From Paraburkholderia sp. IMGN_8 (GTDB lineage: Bacteria; Pseudomonadota; Gammaproteobacteria; Burkholderiales; Burkholderiaceae): DNA of 64,000 bases. Position 1 is the stretch's first letter; the number at the start of each line of letters is the position of its first letter. The notes below the pieces were generated by a model, which saw only the letters and a program-made list of their open reading frames with translations, did no database searches and was not told the origin of the DNA. Below are positions 1-9,626 of this stretch, one piece after another. The stretch is taken from NCBI RefSeq assembly GCF_038050405.1, contig NZ_CP150900.1:1984001-2048000 (forward strand), read 5' to 3'. The translations under genes were made by a program, and so were the position numbers.

Positions 1-127
1 CGAAGTTCCACAGCTGGACAACGGTGCGGCACGCCGGCCGGTCATGGGTGAAGCCCCTCGGCGGGTGCGGCCTGAACCGGTGTTTTGCTCACGGAATGAT
101 ACGCCCAACCACCTTGAGGGAGGAGAC

Positions 128-268
128 ATGTCTACCGCATCGAATCGTATTGCGGTGCACAAAATCGGGCCGGCGGCGCGTATCCCGGACGAACAAAACG
201 AAACATCGAGCGATCGGTTCACATGGCCGGCGTGGCGGAGTCTTTTATCGAAACGGAGTAGGCAATGA
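128..268 (+). CDS. small 46-aa ORF overlapping etfB start
   Basis: A short reading frame starts at an ATG preceded by a very good ribosome-binding site (GGAGGAGAC directly upstream). It encodes 46 residues, polar and basic, with no recognisable domain or membrane segment. Its stop codon overlaps the etfB ATG in an ATGA arrangement, so it could act as a translational coupler for etfB. The same GGAGAC signature precedes many genuine genes in this window, which is the main reason to list it. It may equally be a remnant of an upstream gene or non-coding leader. Bases 1-127 show nothing else I can name. Confidence 0.25.
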   Translation: MSTASNRIAVHKIGPAARIPDEQNETSSDRFTWPAWRSLLSKRSRQ

Positions 269-1014
269 AAGTACTGGTTCCTGTCAAACGCGTCGTCGAC
301 GCGAATGTGAGAGTCCGCGTGAAAGCCGACGGCAGCGCCGTCGACATCGCGAATGTGAAGCTGTCGATGAACCCCTTCGACGAAATCAGCGTGGAAGAGG
401 CCGTGCGTTTGAAGGAAGCCGGCGCGGCGTCGGAGGTGGTCGTCGTGTCCTGCGGGGTGCAGGCCTGCCAGGAAACGCTGCGCACGGCAATGGCGACAGG
501 CGCTGACCGCGGCATCCTCGTCGAGACCGACGCCGAGTTGCAGCCGCTCGCCGTAGCGAAGCTGCTCAAGGCGCTGGTGGACAAGGAGCAGCCGCAACTC
601 GTGATGCTCGGCAAGCAGGCCATCGATGACGACGCGAACCAGGTCGGCCAGATGCTCGCGGCGCTGCTCGGCTGGCCGCAGGCGACCTTCGCATCGAAGG
701 TGAGCGTCGAAGCGGGCAAGGCCATGGTGACGCGCGAGATCGACGGCGGACTCGAGACGATCGAGGTCGATCTGCCGGCCGTCGTAACCACCGATCTCCG
801 GCTCAACACACCGCGCTATGCGACGCTGCCCAACATCATGAAGGCGAAGAAGAAGCCGCTCGACGTGGTGACACCTGACGCCCTCGGCGTCGACATCGCA
901 CCGCGGCTGTCGACGCTGAAGCTCGCGGAGCCGCCGAAACGCGAGGCGGGCATTCGCGTCGCCGACGCCGCGGATCTCGTGGCCAAGCTGAAGAACGTCG
1001 CACACGTCATCTGA
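265..1014 (+). CDS. etfB: electron transfer flavoprotein beta subunit
   Basis: Encodes a 249-residue EtfB, the usual length. It begins [12 protein letters not shown] and carries the family core '[20 protein letters not shown]' and the nucleotide-binding stretch '[21 protein letters not shown]'. EtfB pairs with EtfA to form the FAD/AMP heterodimer that takes electrons from acyl-CoA dehydrogenases and passes them to ETF-ubiquinone oxidoreductase. A GGAG lies about 8 bases before the ATG. etfA follows after 15 bases and an acyl-CoA dehydrogenase follows etfA, so this is probably a dedicated electron-transfer operon rather than an isolated housekeeping pair. Confidence 0.96.
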   Translation: MKVLVPVKRVVDANVRVRVKADGSAVDIANVKLSMNPFDEISVEEAVRLKEAGAASEVVVVSCGVQACQETLRTAMATGADRGILVETDAELQPLAVAKLLKALVDKEQPQLVMLGKQAIDDDANQVGQMLAALLGWPQATFASKVSVEAGKAMVTREIDGGLETIEVDLPAVVTTDLRLNTPRYATLPNIMKAKKKPLDVVTPDALGVDIAPRLSTLKLAEPPKREAGIRVADAADLVAKLKNVAHVI

Positions 1015-1029
1015 CCGGAAGAGGGAAAC

Positions 1030-1977
1030 ATGTCCATACTCGTTATTGCAGAACACGACAATCAGACGCTGAAGTCCGCGACGTTGAACACCGTCGCTGC
1101 CGCTGCGCGTCTTGGCGACGACATTCATGTTCTCGTCGCCGGATCGCAATGCGCGACAGTGGCCGAACAGGCCGCACGCATCGCCGGCGTGAACCGCGTG
1201 CGGGTCGCCGATGCGCCGCACCATGCGCATCCGTTGGCCGAGAACCTGGCCGCGCTGATCATGACGGTCGCGGCCGACTACAGCCACGTGCTGGCGCCCG
1301 CCACGACAACCGCGAAGAACGCGATGCCGCGCGTGGCCGCGCTGCTCGACGTCGCGCAGATCTCCGAGATCGTTGCCGTTGAGTCCGCCGATGTGTTCGT
1401 GCGCCCCATCTACGCGGGCAACGTGCTGGCGACGGTGCGAAGCGCGGACCGCATCAAGGTCATCACCGTACGCACCACGGCCTTTGCGGCGGCGCCCGCC
1501 GAAGGCGGCGCTGCAGCGATCGAATCGCTCGCGCCGGCCGTCGAGGTCCCGGGCTCACGTTTCGTGAGCCAGCAACTGACCCGCTCCGAGCGTCCCGAGC
1601 TGACAGCCGCGCAGCGGGTGATCTCGGGCGGCCGGGGCATGGGCTCCGGCGAAAACTTCGCCTTGCTGGAGGACATCGCCAACAAACTGGGCGCAGCGGT
1701 CGGCGCGTCGCGCGCTGCCGTGGATGCCGGCTTCGTGCCGAACGACTATCAGGTGGGCCAGACCGGCAAGGTCATCGCGCCGCAACTCTATATCGCGGTC
1801 GGCATCTCCGGCGCGATCCAGCATCTGGCCGGCATGAAGGACTCGAAGGTGATCGTCGCGATCAACAAGGACGAGGAGGCACCGATCTTTCAGGTCGCCG
1901 ATTATTGGATCGTCGGCGATCTCTTCAAGGTACTACCAGAGTTGTCCGCTGAACTGGACAAACTGCAACAAAACTGA
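1030..1977 (+). CDS. etfA: electron transfer flavoprotein alpha subunit
   Basis: Encodes a 315-residue EtfA. The N-terminal Rossmann-like domain (about 1-190) is followed by the FAD-binding C-terminal domain with '[12 protein letters not shown]', '[19 protein letters not shown]' and 'DYWIVGDLF', all diagnostic of EtfA. It forms the flavoprotein with the adjacent EtfB. A purine-rich site (AGAGGGAAAC) precedes the ATG. Its stop codon overlaps an ATG of the next reading frame and lies 15 bases before the preferred acyl-CoA dehydrogenase start, which indicates co-transcription. Confidence 0.96.
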   Translation: MSILVIAEHDNQTLKSATLNTVAAAARLGDDIHVLVAGSQCATVAEQAARIAGVNRVRVADAPHHAHPLAENLAALIMTVAADYSHVLAPATTTAKNAMPRVAALLDVAQISEIVAVESADVFVRPIYAGNVLATVRSADRIKVITVRTTAFAAAPAEGGAAAIESLAPAVEVPGSRFVSQQLTRSERPELTAAQRVISGGRGMGSGENFALLEDIANKLGAAVGASRAAVDAGFVPNDYQVGQTGKVIAPQLYIAVGISGAIQHLAGMKDSKVIVAINKDEEAPIFQVADYWIVGDLFKVLPELSAELDKLQQN

Positions 1978-1991
1978 TGCCGGAGACCATG

Positions 1992-3794
1992 ATGAGCACC
2001 TATATTGCACCGCTGCGCGACATGCGCTTCGTGATGACGGAACTGGCCGGGCTCGGCGAGTTGTCTTCGCTGCCGGGCTTCGAGGAGGTGACGCCCGAAC
2101 TCGCCGAGGCCGTGCTCGACGAGGCGGCGAAGCTTGCGACCGAAGTGCTGGCACCGCTCAACAAGCCCGGCGACGAGCAGGGCGCGCGCCTGACGAAGGA
2201 CGGCGTCGTTGCCGCGGACGGTTTCGCGACAGCCTACCGGCAGTTCGTCGAAAGCGGCTGGAGCGGCCTCTCCGGCGACCCGGATTTCGGCGGCCAGGGG
2301 CTGCCCGAGTTGCTGCATGCGGCGACCGTCGAGATGTGGAATTCGTCCAACATGGCGTTCGCGCTATGTCCTCTGTTGACGGCGGGCGCCACGGAAGCGC
2401 TGAGGCAGCACGGCTCGGAAGAACTCAAGGGACGCTATTTACCCAATCTCGTCAGCGGTGAGTGGACGGGCACCATGAACCTGACCGAGCCGCAAGCGGG
2501 CTCGGATCTCGCCGCCGTGCGCACCAAGGCGGTGCCCGAAGGCGACCACTATCGCCTCTACGGCCAGAAGATTTTTATCACGTGGGGCGATCACGATATG
2601 ACTGGCAACGTCATTCATCTCGTCCTCGCACGCACGCCGGACGCGCCCGAGGGCGTGCGCGGCATATCGCTCTTTGTCGTGCCCAAGTTCCTGCTGAACG
2701 CCGATGGCTCTCCCGGGCAACGCAACGACGTGCACTGCGTATCCCTCGAGCACAAGCTCGGCATTCACGCGAGCCCGACCTGCGTGATGAGCTTCGGCGA
2801 TCAGGGTGGCGCGATCGGATATCTGGTGGGGCAGGAGAACAAAGGTCTCGCGCATATGTTCACGATGATGAACGAAGCGCGCCAGAAGGTGGGTATCCAG
2901 GGGCTCGCGATGGCGGAACGCGCTTATCAGCAGGCCCGCGAATACGCGAAGGAACGCGTCCAGGGGCGGCTCGCGGCCAGCAAATCGGGTAGCGCTGCGG
3001 GTGACACGGTAGCCATCATCCATCACCCGGATGTGCGGCGCATGCTGATGACGATGAAGTCCCAGATCGAAGCGATGCGTGCTTTCGCGTACGTGATGGC
3101 AGCAGACATGGACCGCGCGCACCGTGACCCCGACGCCAGTGAGCGCGCACGTCGCCAGACGCGTGTCGACCTTCTGATCCCCGTGTTGAAGGCATGGTGC
3201 ACGGAATTGGGCGTCGAGATTGCGTCGATGGGTGTGCAGGTGCACGGCGGGATGGGCTACATCGAAGAGACGGGCGCATGCCAGTTCCTGCGCGACGCAC
3301 GAATCGCGCCGATCTACGAGGGCACGACGGGCATCCAGGCTGCCGACCTCGCAGGCCGCAAGCTCGCATCAGATCGGGGCGCGGGGATGGCTGAACTTGT
3401 TGCGGAGATGCGTCAGGTCGCGCTGGACCTGGAGCGAAGCACGGATACGCAACTGGCGTCCGTTGGCGCGGCGCTGGTGACCGGTGTAGAGGCGCTCGAC
3501 GATGCCACCGTCTGGATGCTGCACGCATTGGCGAGCGAGCCCGACGCAGCGCTTGCCAGTTCCGTCGACTATCTGATGCTCACCGGTTACGTGTGCGGCG
3601 GGTGGCAGATGGGGCGCGCAGCGCTTGCTGCGTCAAGAAAAAGCGCGGCGAATGAAGACCCGGACTTCCATCGCACCAAGCTCGCCACCGCGCGCTTCTA
3701 CGCCGACAAGGTCTTGCCCAAAGCGAATGCGCTTCTGGAGACGATCCGCAGCGGCGCATCGAGCGGGTCGAGCCTCCCAATCGAGCAGTTCTGA
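1992..3794 (+). CDS. acyl-CoA dehydrogenase (long form, C-terminal extension)
   Basis: Encodes about 600 residues of the long acyl-CoA dehydrogenase type, with an N-terminal AcdN-like segment and a C-terminal extension beyond the roughly 380-residue core. 'TMNLTEPQAGSDLAAVRT' is the acyl-CoA/FAD-binding motif. 'QVHGGMGYIEETGACQFLRD' followed by 'IAPIYEGTTGIQ' contains the probable catalytic base Glu in 'YEGTTG'. I chose the ATG at 1992 because GGAGAC sits 4 bases upstream; an ATG overlapping the etfA stop (1977) is also in frame. Electrons should go to the EtfBA encoded just upstream. Substrate chain length cannot be read from sequence. Confidence 0.93.
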   Translation: MSTYIAPLRDMRFVMTELAGLGELSSLPGFEEVTPELAEAVLDEAAKLATEVLAPLNKPGDEQGARLTKDGVVAADGFATAYRQFVESGWSGLSGDPDFGGQGLPELLHAATVEMWNSSNMAFALCPLLTAGATEALRQHGSEELKGRYLPNLVSGEWTGTMNLTEPQAGSDLAAVRTKAVPEGDHYRLYGQKIFITWGDHDMTGNVIHLVLARTPDAPEGVRGISLFVVPKFLLNADGSPGQRNDVHCVSLEHKLGIHASPTCVMSFGDQGGAIGYLVGQENKGLAHMFTMMNEARQKVGIQGLAMAERAYQQAREYAKERVQGRLAASKSGSAAGDTVAIIHHPDVRRMLMTMKSQIEAMRAFAYVMAADMDRAHRDPDASERARRQTRVDLLIPVLKAWCTELGVEIASMGVQVHGGMGYIEETGACQFLRDARIAPIYEGTTGIQAADLAGRKLASDRGAGMAELVAEMRQVALDLERSTDTQLASVGAALVTGVEALDDATVWMLHALASEPDAALASSVDYLMLTGYVCGGWQMGRAALAASRKSAANEDPDFHRTKLATARFYADKVLPKANALLETIRSGASSGSSLPIEQF

Positions 3795-3863
3795 GCGGCA
3801 ATGCAAGAAAAAAGCATCGACGCGAAACTATTGATATGTAATGCGAAATAAATCAGGGATGAG

Positions 3864-4622
3864 ATGATGAGGAGACTAGCATGCCTTGCGCTAATACCGG
3901 GCGCGATATGCTCCAGTGCGATGGGGCAGAGCGCAGGCAGTTTGATAACCAGTGTGGGCGGGGCCTGGCTCGACTTTGGCCCGTCATCCGCAACATCGTT
4001 GCAGAGCAGTTCGGCTCTGGGCACGTTCACGTCTTCGGGAACGGGTGGTCAGATACACAACACGTTCACCGCAGAGCTTTCGATGACCTATTTTGTTACG
4101 GACAACATTGCGCTGGACCTGGTGACGGGCATACCGCCCAAGCTCAAGCTTTATGCGCAGGGCACCGTGGCACCATTCGGTCCCGGTGGGCCATCGCTCG
4201 GTCTGGGGAATCTGCAGCCGCTCGCCACCACCCGATCGTGGCCACCCGTTCTTTTCCTGAAATATTTCTTCGGCAACGCGCAGACGAAGCTGCGTCCCTT
4301 CGTCGGTATCGGCGCGAACTATACGTGGTACTCGCATACCGAGCTCAATCCGACATTCAGTGGCGCGTTACAGCAGGTTGCTGGGCCGGGCGGACAGGTC
4401 AAGGCTTCGCTCAGTCCGTCATGGAACCCCGCGTTCGCCGCGGGCGCCTCTTACAATTTCAGCAAGAACTGGTACGCGACTGCGCGGGTGACGTATCTGC
4501 CTCTGAAGACAAATGCGACGGTGAGTTCCGTGGCCGCCAACGGTCAGACGATGTTGTCCAACACAACGCACATCAAGGCGGATCCGTGGATCAGCTTTGT
4601 CGGAATAGGATACCGGTTTTAG
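3864..4622 (+). CDS. ompW: OmpW family outer membrane protein
   Basis: Encodes 252 residues with a signal peptide (about 1-21, ending near 'SSAMGQ') and an eight-stranded OmpW-type beta-barrel. Diagnostic pieces are 'YFVTDNIALDLVTGIPPK', 'PPVLFLKYFF', 'LRPFVGIGANYTWYS' and a C-terminal 'VGIGYRF' with the terminal Phe used by the BAM machinery. Family members are narrow channels proposed to admit small hydrophobic compounds. Lying 69 bases after the acyl-CoA dehydrogenase on the same strand, it could serve uptake for that pathway, which is inference. Confidence 0.9.
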   Translation: MMRRLACLALIPGAICSSAMGQSAGSLITSVGGAWLDFGPSSATSLQSSSALGTFTSSGTGGQIHNTFTAELSMTYFVTDNIALDLVTGIPPKLKLYAQGTVAPFGPGGPSLGLGNLQPLATTRSWPPVLFLKYFFGNAQTKLRPFVGIGANYTWYSHTELNPTFSGALQQVAGPGGQVKASLSPSWNPAFAAGASYNFSKNWYATARVTYLPLKTNATVSSVAANGQTMLSNTTHIKADPWISFVGIGYRF

Positions 4623-4653
4623 CCCCCGTAGCGGCGGCCGTGCCCACTTTATG

Positions 4654-5538
4654 TCATTTCGGTTTCTTCAGAACATCGAGCCCTTCCGGTAGCTGCGCAT
4701 CCGGGAAATGCGTGGAAAGCGTGGTTTCGCGCCACCGCTCCAGTTCCTCGGCGCGCTCAGCGTCTGCGAGACTACAGACGTGCAGCGCATCGCCACCGAG
4801 CAACAGGCGCAACGGAAGCTCGTCGCGACGTGACAGTTGGACGATCAATGTCGCGATCTTCGCGGGGTCGCTGATTTCGTGACCGCCATAAGCTTCCAGA
4901 AGCCTGAGCATCTTGCCGACCGACTGTTCGTAGTCGGGCAACATGTCGTCAATGCCGCGACGTGCTTCGCTGGCCCAGTCGGTGCGCATTCCTCCCGGTT
5001 CCAGCGTACACACGCGGATGCCTAGGTGAGCAACCTCCTTCGCCACGACATCGCTGAAACCGCCGACGGCCCACTTCGCTGCCTGGTAGGCGGACAACCC
5101 TGGTGTCGACGTGCGGCCGCCCGCCGATGACACCTGGAAAATATGACCAGCGCGCTGTTCACGCATCACTGGCAGCACCGCACGGGTTAGGTTGACCACA
5201 CCGAACAGGTTAGTTTCCACCTGATCGCGGAAATCTTGCGTTGTCATTTGCTCGAACGGAGCGGTGTGGCCGTAACCAGCGTTATTAACCAGCACGTCGA
5301 GGCGACCAAAGGCATTGAGCGCGTGGTCGACCGCGCGCTGCGCGGCAATCTCATCGGTGACATCGAGTGCGACGGCACGAATCCGGTCTTCATAGCGCTC
5401 GACTAGATCTACCAGGCGTTCGGGATCGCGGGCGCCAGCAACAAGACGATCGCCCGCGGCAAGGACCGCCTCGCTGATCAGGCGCCCAAGGCCACGCGCA
5501 GCGCCGGTTACCAGCCAGATTTTTGAGGTATCAGACAT
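4654..5538 (-). CDS. SDR family oxidoreductase
   Basis: Encodes about 294 residues of a classical short-chain dehydrogenase/reductase. The N-terminal cofactor motif is 'WLVTGAARGLGR' (TGxxxGxG), followed by 'NNAGYG', the catalytic Ser in 'QVSSAGG' and 'YQAAK' (YxxxK). I started it at MSDTSKIW rather than at upstream in-frame codons because the Rossmann strand begins there. It lies 11 bases downstream of a second, related SDR on the same strand, and both are divergent from a TetR repressor, a common arrangement for inducible aldehyde/ketone reductases. Substrate unknown. Confidence 0.9.
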   Translation of the reverse strand: MSDTSKIWLVTGAARGLGRLISEAVLAAGDRLVAGARDPERLVDLVERYEDRIRAVALDVTDEIAAQRAVDHALNAFGRLDVLVNNAGYGHTAPFEQMTTQDFRDQVETNLFGVVNLTRAVLPVMREQRAGHIFQVSSAGGRTSTPGLSAYQAAKWAVGGFSDVVAKEVAHLGIRVCTLEPGGMRTDWASEARRGIDDMLPDYEQSVGKMLRLLEAYGGHEISDPAKIATLIVQLSRRDELPLRLLLGGDALHVCSLADAERAEELERWRETTLSTHFPDAQLPEGLDVLKKPK

Positions 5539-5549
5539 AGTGAATCCCT

Positions 5550-6383
5550 TTAGTTGCAGCCACCCTGCGCGGCCTTGGAGACGTTCTCCCAGCTTTCCCA
5601 AACCTTCAGGCGTTCCGCGTAGACCTGTTTGACCAACGGAAGCATTGCGCTGCCGAGGATGAGACGAAGCGGAGGCTCGGGCGCATCGACCACCTTCAGA
5701 ATCGCTTCTCCAGTTGCGGAAGGATCGCCAAAGGCGTCGGCTGACAACATCGATGCCAGGTGCTGACGTACAGACTCGTAAGCCGGCATCGGCGGTGCCT
5801 GCCTGATGGACGATTCATTCATGAAATCCGTAGCGAACGGCCCCGGCTCGATGATCGTTACCTTGATCCCAAGTCCGGCAACCTCGCTGGCAAGTGCTTC
5901 GGCTAAGCCCTCCACGGCAAATTTTGTCGCTTCGTAGATACCGCCCGTCGGGAAGGCAACGATTCCGCCCACACTCGACACCGGCAGGATATGTCCCGAT
6001 CCCTGCGCTCGAAGCAGAGGCAGGGCGGCCTGAATCACAGACAGCGTGCCGAACACGTTGGTCTCGAAGTTGGCACGGGCGTCCTGAATGCCGATCTCCT
6101 CGATGGCCCCCAAATAGCCATAGCCGGCAACACTCAAGATCACATCGAGGCGGCCGAAGTGCTGGTGCGCGCGATTGACGGTACGGACAACCTCGTCGTG
6201 GTCGGTGACGTCGAGCGGGAGCGGCAACAGGGCCTCGTCGTATTGCTTTTGCAAGGCTTCGAGTGATTGCAGGTCACGTGCAGTAGCAGCGACCTTGTCT
6301 CCGCGTGCCAGCGCTGCTTCTGTCCACCGGCGGCCAAAGCCACGCGACGCACCAGTGATGAACCACACTTTGGGATTGGCCAT
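5550..6383 (-). CDS. SDR family oxidoreductase
   Basis: Encodes about 277 residues of a classical SDR: 'WFITGASRGFGRRW' (TGxxxGxG), 'SVAGYG' in the NNAG position, 'PVSSVGG' with the catalytic Ser, and 'YEATK' (YxxxK). It is first in a two-gene minus-strand unit with the SDR at 4654-5538, to which it is clearly related. The start MANPKVWF places the Rossmann strand at the N-terminus. The promoter region upstream holds two operator-like palindromes shared with the divergent TetR gene, so repression by that TetR is likely. Confidence 0.9.
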   Translation of the reverse strand: MANPKVWFITGASRGFGRRWTEAALARGDKVAATARDLQSLEALQKQYDEALLPLPLDVTDHDEVVRTVNRAHQHFGRLDVILSVAGYGYLGAIEEIGIQDARANFETNVFGTLSVIQAALPLLRAQGSGHILPVSSVGGIVAFPTGGIYEATKFAVEGLAEALASEVAGLGIKVTIIEPGPFATDFMNESSIRQAPPMPAYESVRQHLASMLSADAFGDPSATGEAILKVVDAPEPPLRLILGSAMLPLVKQVYAERLKVWESWENVSKAAQGGCN

Positions 6384-6418
6384 GTGTATCTTCCGAGTTA
6401 ATAGATGGTCACTACGAG

Positions 6419-6482
6419 TTGACATTTTTGGTAAAACTGTCAATTTCAGTCTAGTTCATTTGACAGTTTTCGTCAAAGTGTC
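6419..6482. promoter_or_regulatory. two operator-like palindromes between SDR pair and TetR gene
   Basis: Two inverted repeats sit in the 127-bp divergent intergenic region. The first (6419-6443) has arms TTGACATTTTT and AAAACTGTCAA. The second (6462-6482) has half-sites GACAnTTT and AAAnTGTC. The unit TTGACAGTTTT recurs, once as the reverse complement in the first site and once at 6460-6470. Position and symmetry fit binding sites of the TetR encoded at 6511. Autoregulation and repression of the SDR pair are inferred. Confidence 0.6.
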
Positions 6483-6510
6483 TTGCCGTCGATGTGTCAT
6501 AATCGCCATC

Positions 6511-7074
6511 ATGAGCGAAGGAACTTCAACGCGCCGTGACCAGGTGGTCCAGGCGGCGATAGGCGTATTTCTACGATATGGCTACGCGCGCACGACAATG
6601 GCAGACATCGCGCAAGCGGCGGGTCTATCTCGTCCGACGCTGTATCTGGCGTTTCCCGACAAGGACGCGATTTTTCATGCAGTCGTGGACGCGATGGTGG
6701 CTGACAAGCTGAGCGAGATTCGCCAGCGGCTGCCTCGCTATCGCGGGTTCGAAAAAAAGCTGCGCTATGCCTGTGAGGCGTGGGGAGCAGAGGGATTCGA
6801 GTTGGTACAGGCACACCCGGACGCAAAAGACATGTTTGATCTGGGTTTCGCGTCCGTCTGTAATGGATTTTCCGCGTTCGGAGACTTGTTGACGGAAATC
6901 ATCAGTGCACCACTCGCCGAATCGGGCCTCGGTATAGCAGCCGTCGACCTGGCCCAGACGATCGTGTTTGCTATCAAGGGGTTTAAGGAAATCGCTCGCG
7001 ATGGTGCAGACATGCGGCGAATGATTGGCGTGCAGGTCGCGATCGTCTCTGCCGCGCTTGGTCGGAAAGGCTGA
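6511..7074 (+). CDS. TetR/AcrR family transcriptional regulator
   Basis: Encodes 187 residues. The N-terminal TetR helix-turn-helix is clear: 'RRDQVVQAAIGVFLRYGYAR' leads into 'TTMADIAQAAGLSRPTLYLA' and 'FPDKDAIFHAVVDAM'. The remainder is the variable ligand-binding helical domain. The start MSEGTSTRRD is chosen because it directly precedes helix 1 and follows the operator region; longer upstream frames would read through the operators. It is divergent from the two SDR genes and probably represses them and itself. Confidence 0.9.
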   Translation: MSEGTSTRRDQVVQAAIGVFLRYGYARTTMADIAQAAGLSRPTLYLAFPDKDAIFHAVVDAMVADKLSEIRQRLPRYRGFEKKLRYACEAWGAEGFELVQAHPDAKDMFDLGFASVCNGFSAFGDLLTEIISAPLAESGLGIAAVDLAQTIVFAIKGFKEIARDGADMRRMIGVQVAIVSAALGRKG

Positions 7075-7086
7075 GCGTGAGCGTGA

Positions 7087-7998
7087 TTACCCCAAACCCG
7101 CCGCTTCCCTGTATTCGCCTGCCAGCTGCTCGAGCCAGTCGCGAAACACGATCAGCGCTGCGTTGTCGGACTTGTTTTCCGGAAAAATAAGGTAGTACGA
7201 GCGGTCGTTCAGCTGTTCATGCCCGGCCGCCTGGATCAAGACGCCACGAAGCAACTCGTCTTCTATGAGCAGACGGGGGATGAGCGCAATCCCCATGCCA
7301 TGCACGGCTGCTTCGGCGAGCATGGAGAACAGTTCAAATCTTGGGCCTGACATGTCCTTGTTGATCTGCATGCCGCGCGAGGCAAACCATTCGCGCCACG
7401 CATAGGGGCGCGTGCTTTGTTGAAGCAGGGTGTACCGTCGCCAGTCTACAGCCGTCAGCTTCGTTCGCGGTGCAATGAGATTTGGACTGCAAACTGCGAT
7501 CAGCGTTTCTCGCATCAAAAACTGCCCTTCCGTTCCCGGCCATGTTGCGGTACCCGCGTGGATAGCCGCGTCAAACTCAGTTTCGTCGAATAGAAAGGGA
7601 CGTGAACGTGACGTGAGATTGACCGTGATGTCAGGATGCTCGTTGACGAAAAGCGGCAGTCTGGGCAACAGCCACTTCGTGGCAAACGTGGGCACGACCG
7701 CGAGTTCGAGTGTTCCGCCCTGGCCACCTTTGGCCATCAGTTCCAGTGTGTCCCGTTCTACTTCATCGAGGCGGGCCGCCACTCTGCGGCTATAAACCAA
7801 TCCGGCCTCCGTCAGCGCCACCCCGCGTCGGTCCCGGCGAAACAGCTTGACCCCGAGGAAATCTTCCAATGAAGCGATCTGCCGGCATATCGCACTCTGT
7901 GTGACGGCCAGCTCATCCGCGGCTTTGGTGAAGCTTTGATGGCGTGCCGCGGTCTCGAATGCGGACAACGCAGCTGTTGAAGGAATCTTTCGACGCAT
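7087..7998 (-). CDS. LysR family regulator, GcvA-like
   Basis: Encodes 303 residues. The N-terminal winged HTH has the GcvA-type sequence 'SAFETAARHQSFTKAADELA' followed by 'VTQSAICRQIASLEDFLGVK', then 'LFRRDRRGVALTEAG'. A type-2 periplasmic-binding-like effector domain follows (about 95-300). The start MRRKIPSTAALS is the usual one for this subgroup. It is divergent from the CaiB/BaiF CoA-transferase gene at 8271 with a 272-bp intergenic region, so it probably regulates that gene. Confidence 0.9.
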   Translation of the reverse strand: MRRKIPSTAALSAFETAARHQSFTKAADELAVTQSAICRQIASLEDFLGVKLFRRDRRGVALTEAGLVYSRRVAARLDEVERDTLELMAKGGQGGTLELAVVPTFATKWLLPRLPLFVNEHPDITVNLTSRSRPFLFDETEFDAAIHAGTATWPGTEGQFLMRETLIAVCSPNLIAPRTKLTAVDWRRYTLLQQSTRPYAWREWFASRGMQINKDMSGPRFELFSMLAEAAVHGMGIALIPRLLIEDELLRGVLIQAAGHEQLNDRSYYLIFPENKSDNAALIVFRDWLEQLAGEYREAAGLG

Positions 7999-8270
7999 GG
8001 TAGTGGCTCTCACAGGTGGTCGATTGAATCGTGCAATTTTCGCACAGGTCGATGCGAACAAATCGTTTGTGAGGTGTGAAAAAAGCCTTTAGATTGACAG
8101 CACGACTTCACACTATCGAGTATGAAATGAGCGCTGAGCAAAAGTCCGCGTCGTTCCATGGGGATAATCCCTTGTTGCTGAACCAATACACCCGAGTCGA
8201 TTCGCTCACCATGCGTCACGCCCTCATTCTCGGGCGTGCCATGACAGGCATTGCAGCTTTTTGATCCGCC

Positions 8271-9509
8271 ATGACCAAACCATTGCAACAAGGGGCTCTT
8301 GCCGGCCTGCGCGTACTTGACCTCTCAAGAGTACTGGCGGGTCCATGGGCCGGCCAACTACTGGCCGATCTCGGGGCCGACGTCATTAAGGTCGAACGTC
8401 CTGGAACGGGCGACGATACGCGTGCATGGGGGCCACCCTGGTTGACGGACGCCGACGGCGAAGCGACAGGGGAATCGGCCTACTATCTGAGCGCCAATCG
8501 CAACAAGCGATCCGTTACGGTGGACCTCAGCCAGCGGGAAGGGCAGGAACTCGTCAAGCGGCTGGCGAGCAAGGCGGACGTCCTGATCGAAAATTTCAAG
8601 GTCGGCGGACTCAGCCAGTATGGTCTGGATTACAAAAGCCTCAACGAAGTGAATCCCAGACTGGTCTATTGCTCGATCACCGGATTCGGACAGACCGGAC
8701 CCTACGCCACGCGGGCAGGTTACGACTTCCTGATGCAAGGCATGGGCGGACTGATGAGCCTGACAGGGCGTGCCGATGGCGCGGAGGGTGAAGGGCCGTT
8801 GAAAGTGGGCGTTGCGCTGACTGACATCATGACGGGGCTGTATGCGGCCGTGGCGATTCAGGCGGCTGTTGCGCATCGCGAGCGGACCGGCAAGGGGCAG
8901 CATATCGACCTCGCTTTGCTGGATGTGCAGATTGCATGCCTCGCCAATCAGGCCGCTAACTATCTCGTTGGTGGTGTGGTACCAAAACGTATGGGAAACG
9001 CCCACCCGAGCATCGTGCCATATCAGGATTTCCCGACGGCCGACGGCTACATGATTATTGCGGTTGGTAACGACGGTCAGTTCGCCAGGTTCTGTGCAGC
9101 ATTGGGCAGACCGGAATGGGGTAGCGACGAACGCTTCTCGCGCAATCCGCAAAGGGTGAAGCACAGGGACGAACTGATCGCCTTGATTCGCAGCATCACG
9201 GCAGGCCGTACCACTGACGAATGGATCGCCATCATGGAAGTGGCTGGCGTTCCCTGTGGACCGGTTAACACCCTCGACAAGGTGTTCGCAGACCCGCACG
9301 TGCAGTCGCGCCATATGCGCCTCGAGATGCCGGATCCTTTATCGGAGAAGGTGCCACTGGTTGCCAATCCGATCCGCTTGTCGGAGTCGCCAGTGCAATA
9401 CCGGCAATTTCCGCCGACTCTCGGAGAGCACACGGAAGAGGTCCTTGATGCGTGGCTGGACATGTCCGCCACGGAAATCGAAGAACTCCGCCACAATGGG
9501 ATTATCTGA
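8271..9509 (+). CDS. CaiB/BaiF family CoA-transferase
   Basis: Encodes 412 residues of a class III (CaiB/BaiF) CoA-transferase: 'LAGLRVLDLSRVLAGPWAGQ' and 'LLADLGADVIKVERPGTGDD' at the N-terminus, 'LSANRNKRSVTVDLS', 'LIENFKVG' and 'YCSITGFGQTGPYATRAGYD', where the Asp aligns with the CoA-thioester-forming aspartate. The enzymes move CoA between organic acids by a covalent aspartyl-CoA intermediate. The ribosome-binding site is weak. The 272 bases upstream hold only the divergent promoter and no credible gene. The substrate is unknown; the divergent LysR gene is the likely regulator. Confidence 0.9.
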   Translation: MTKPLQQGALAGLRVLDLSRVLAGPWAGQLLADLGADVIKVERPGTGDDTRAWGPPWLTDADGEATGESAYYLSANRNKRSVTVDLSQREGQELVKRLASKADVLIENFKVGGLSQYGLDYKSLNEVNPRLVYCSITGFGQTGPYATRAGYDFLMQGMGGLMSLTGRADGAEGEGPLKVGVALTDIMTGLYAAVAIQAAVAHRERTGKGQHIDLALLDVQIACLANQAANYLVGGVVPKRMGNAHPSIVPYQDFPTADGYMIIAVGNDGQFARFCAALGRPEWGSDERFSRNPQRVKHRDELIALIRSITAGRTTDEWIAIMEVAGVPCGPVNTLDKVFADPHVQSRHMRLEMPDPLSEKVPLVANPIRLSESPVQYRQFPPTLGEHTEEVLDAWLDMSATEIEELRHNGII

Positions 9510-9626
9510 CGTAGCACTGCCGGATTGCAGGCGAAATTGGGATCGATGTGTCCGATCAGGTCCGCTTTCGCCAGCCTCCCTGTACGTGTAAACGGCATTG
9601 CAGCACGTAGCCGTGAAGTGGCACGC

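Noticed and set aside
8127..8264. 45-codon frame upstream of the first CaiB/BaiF gene
   Set aside because: It has no ribosome-binding site and no recognisable sequence, and it overlaps the likely LysR-controlled promoter region.
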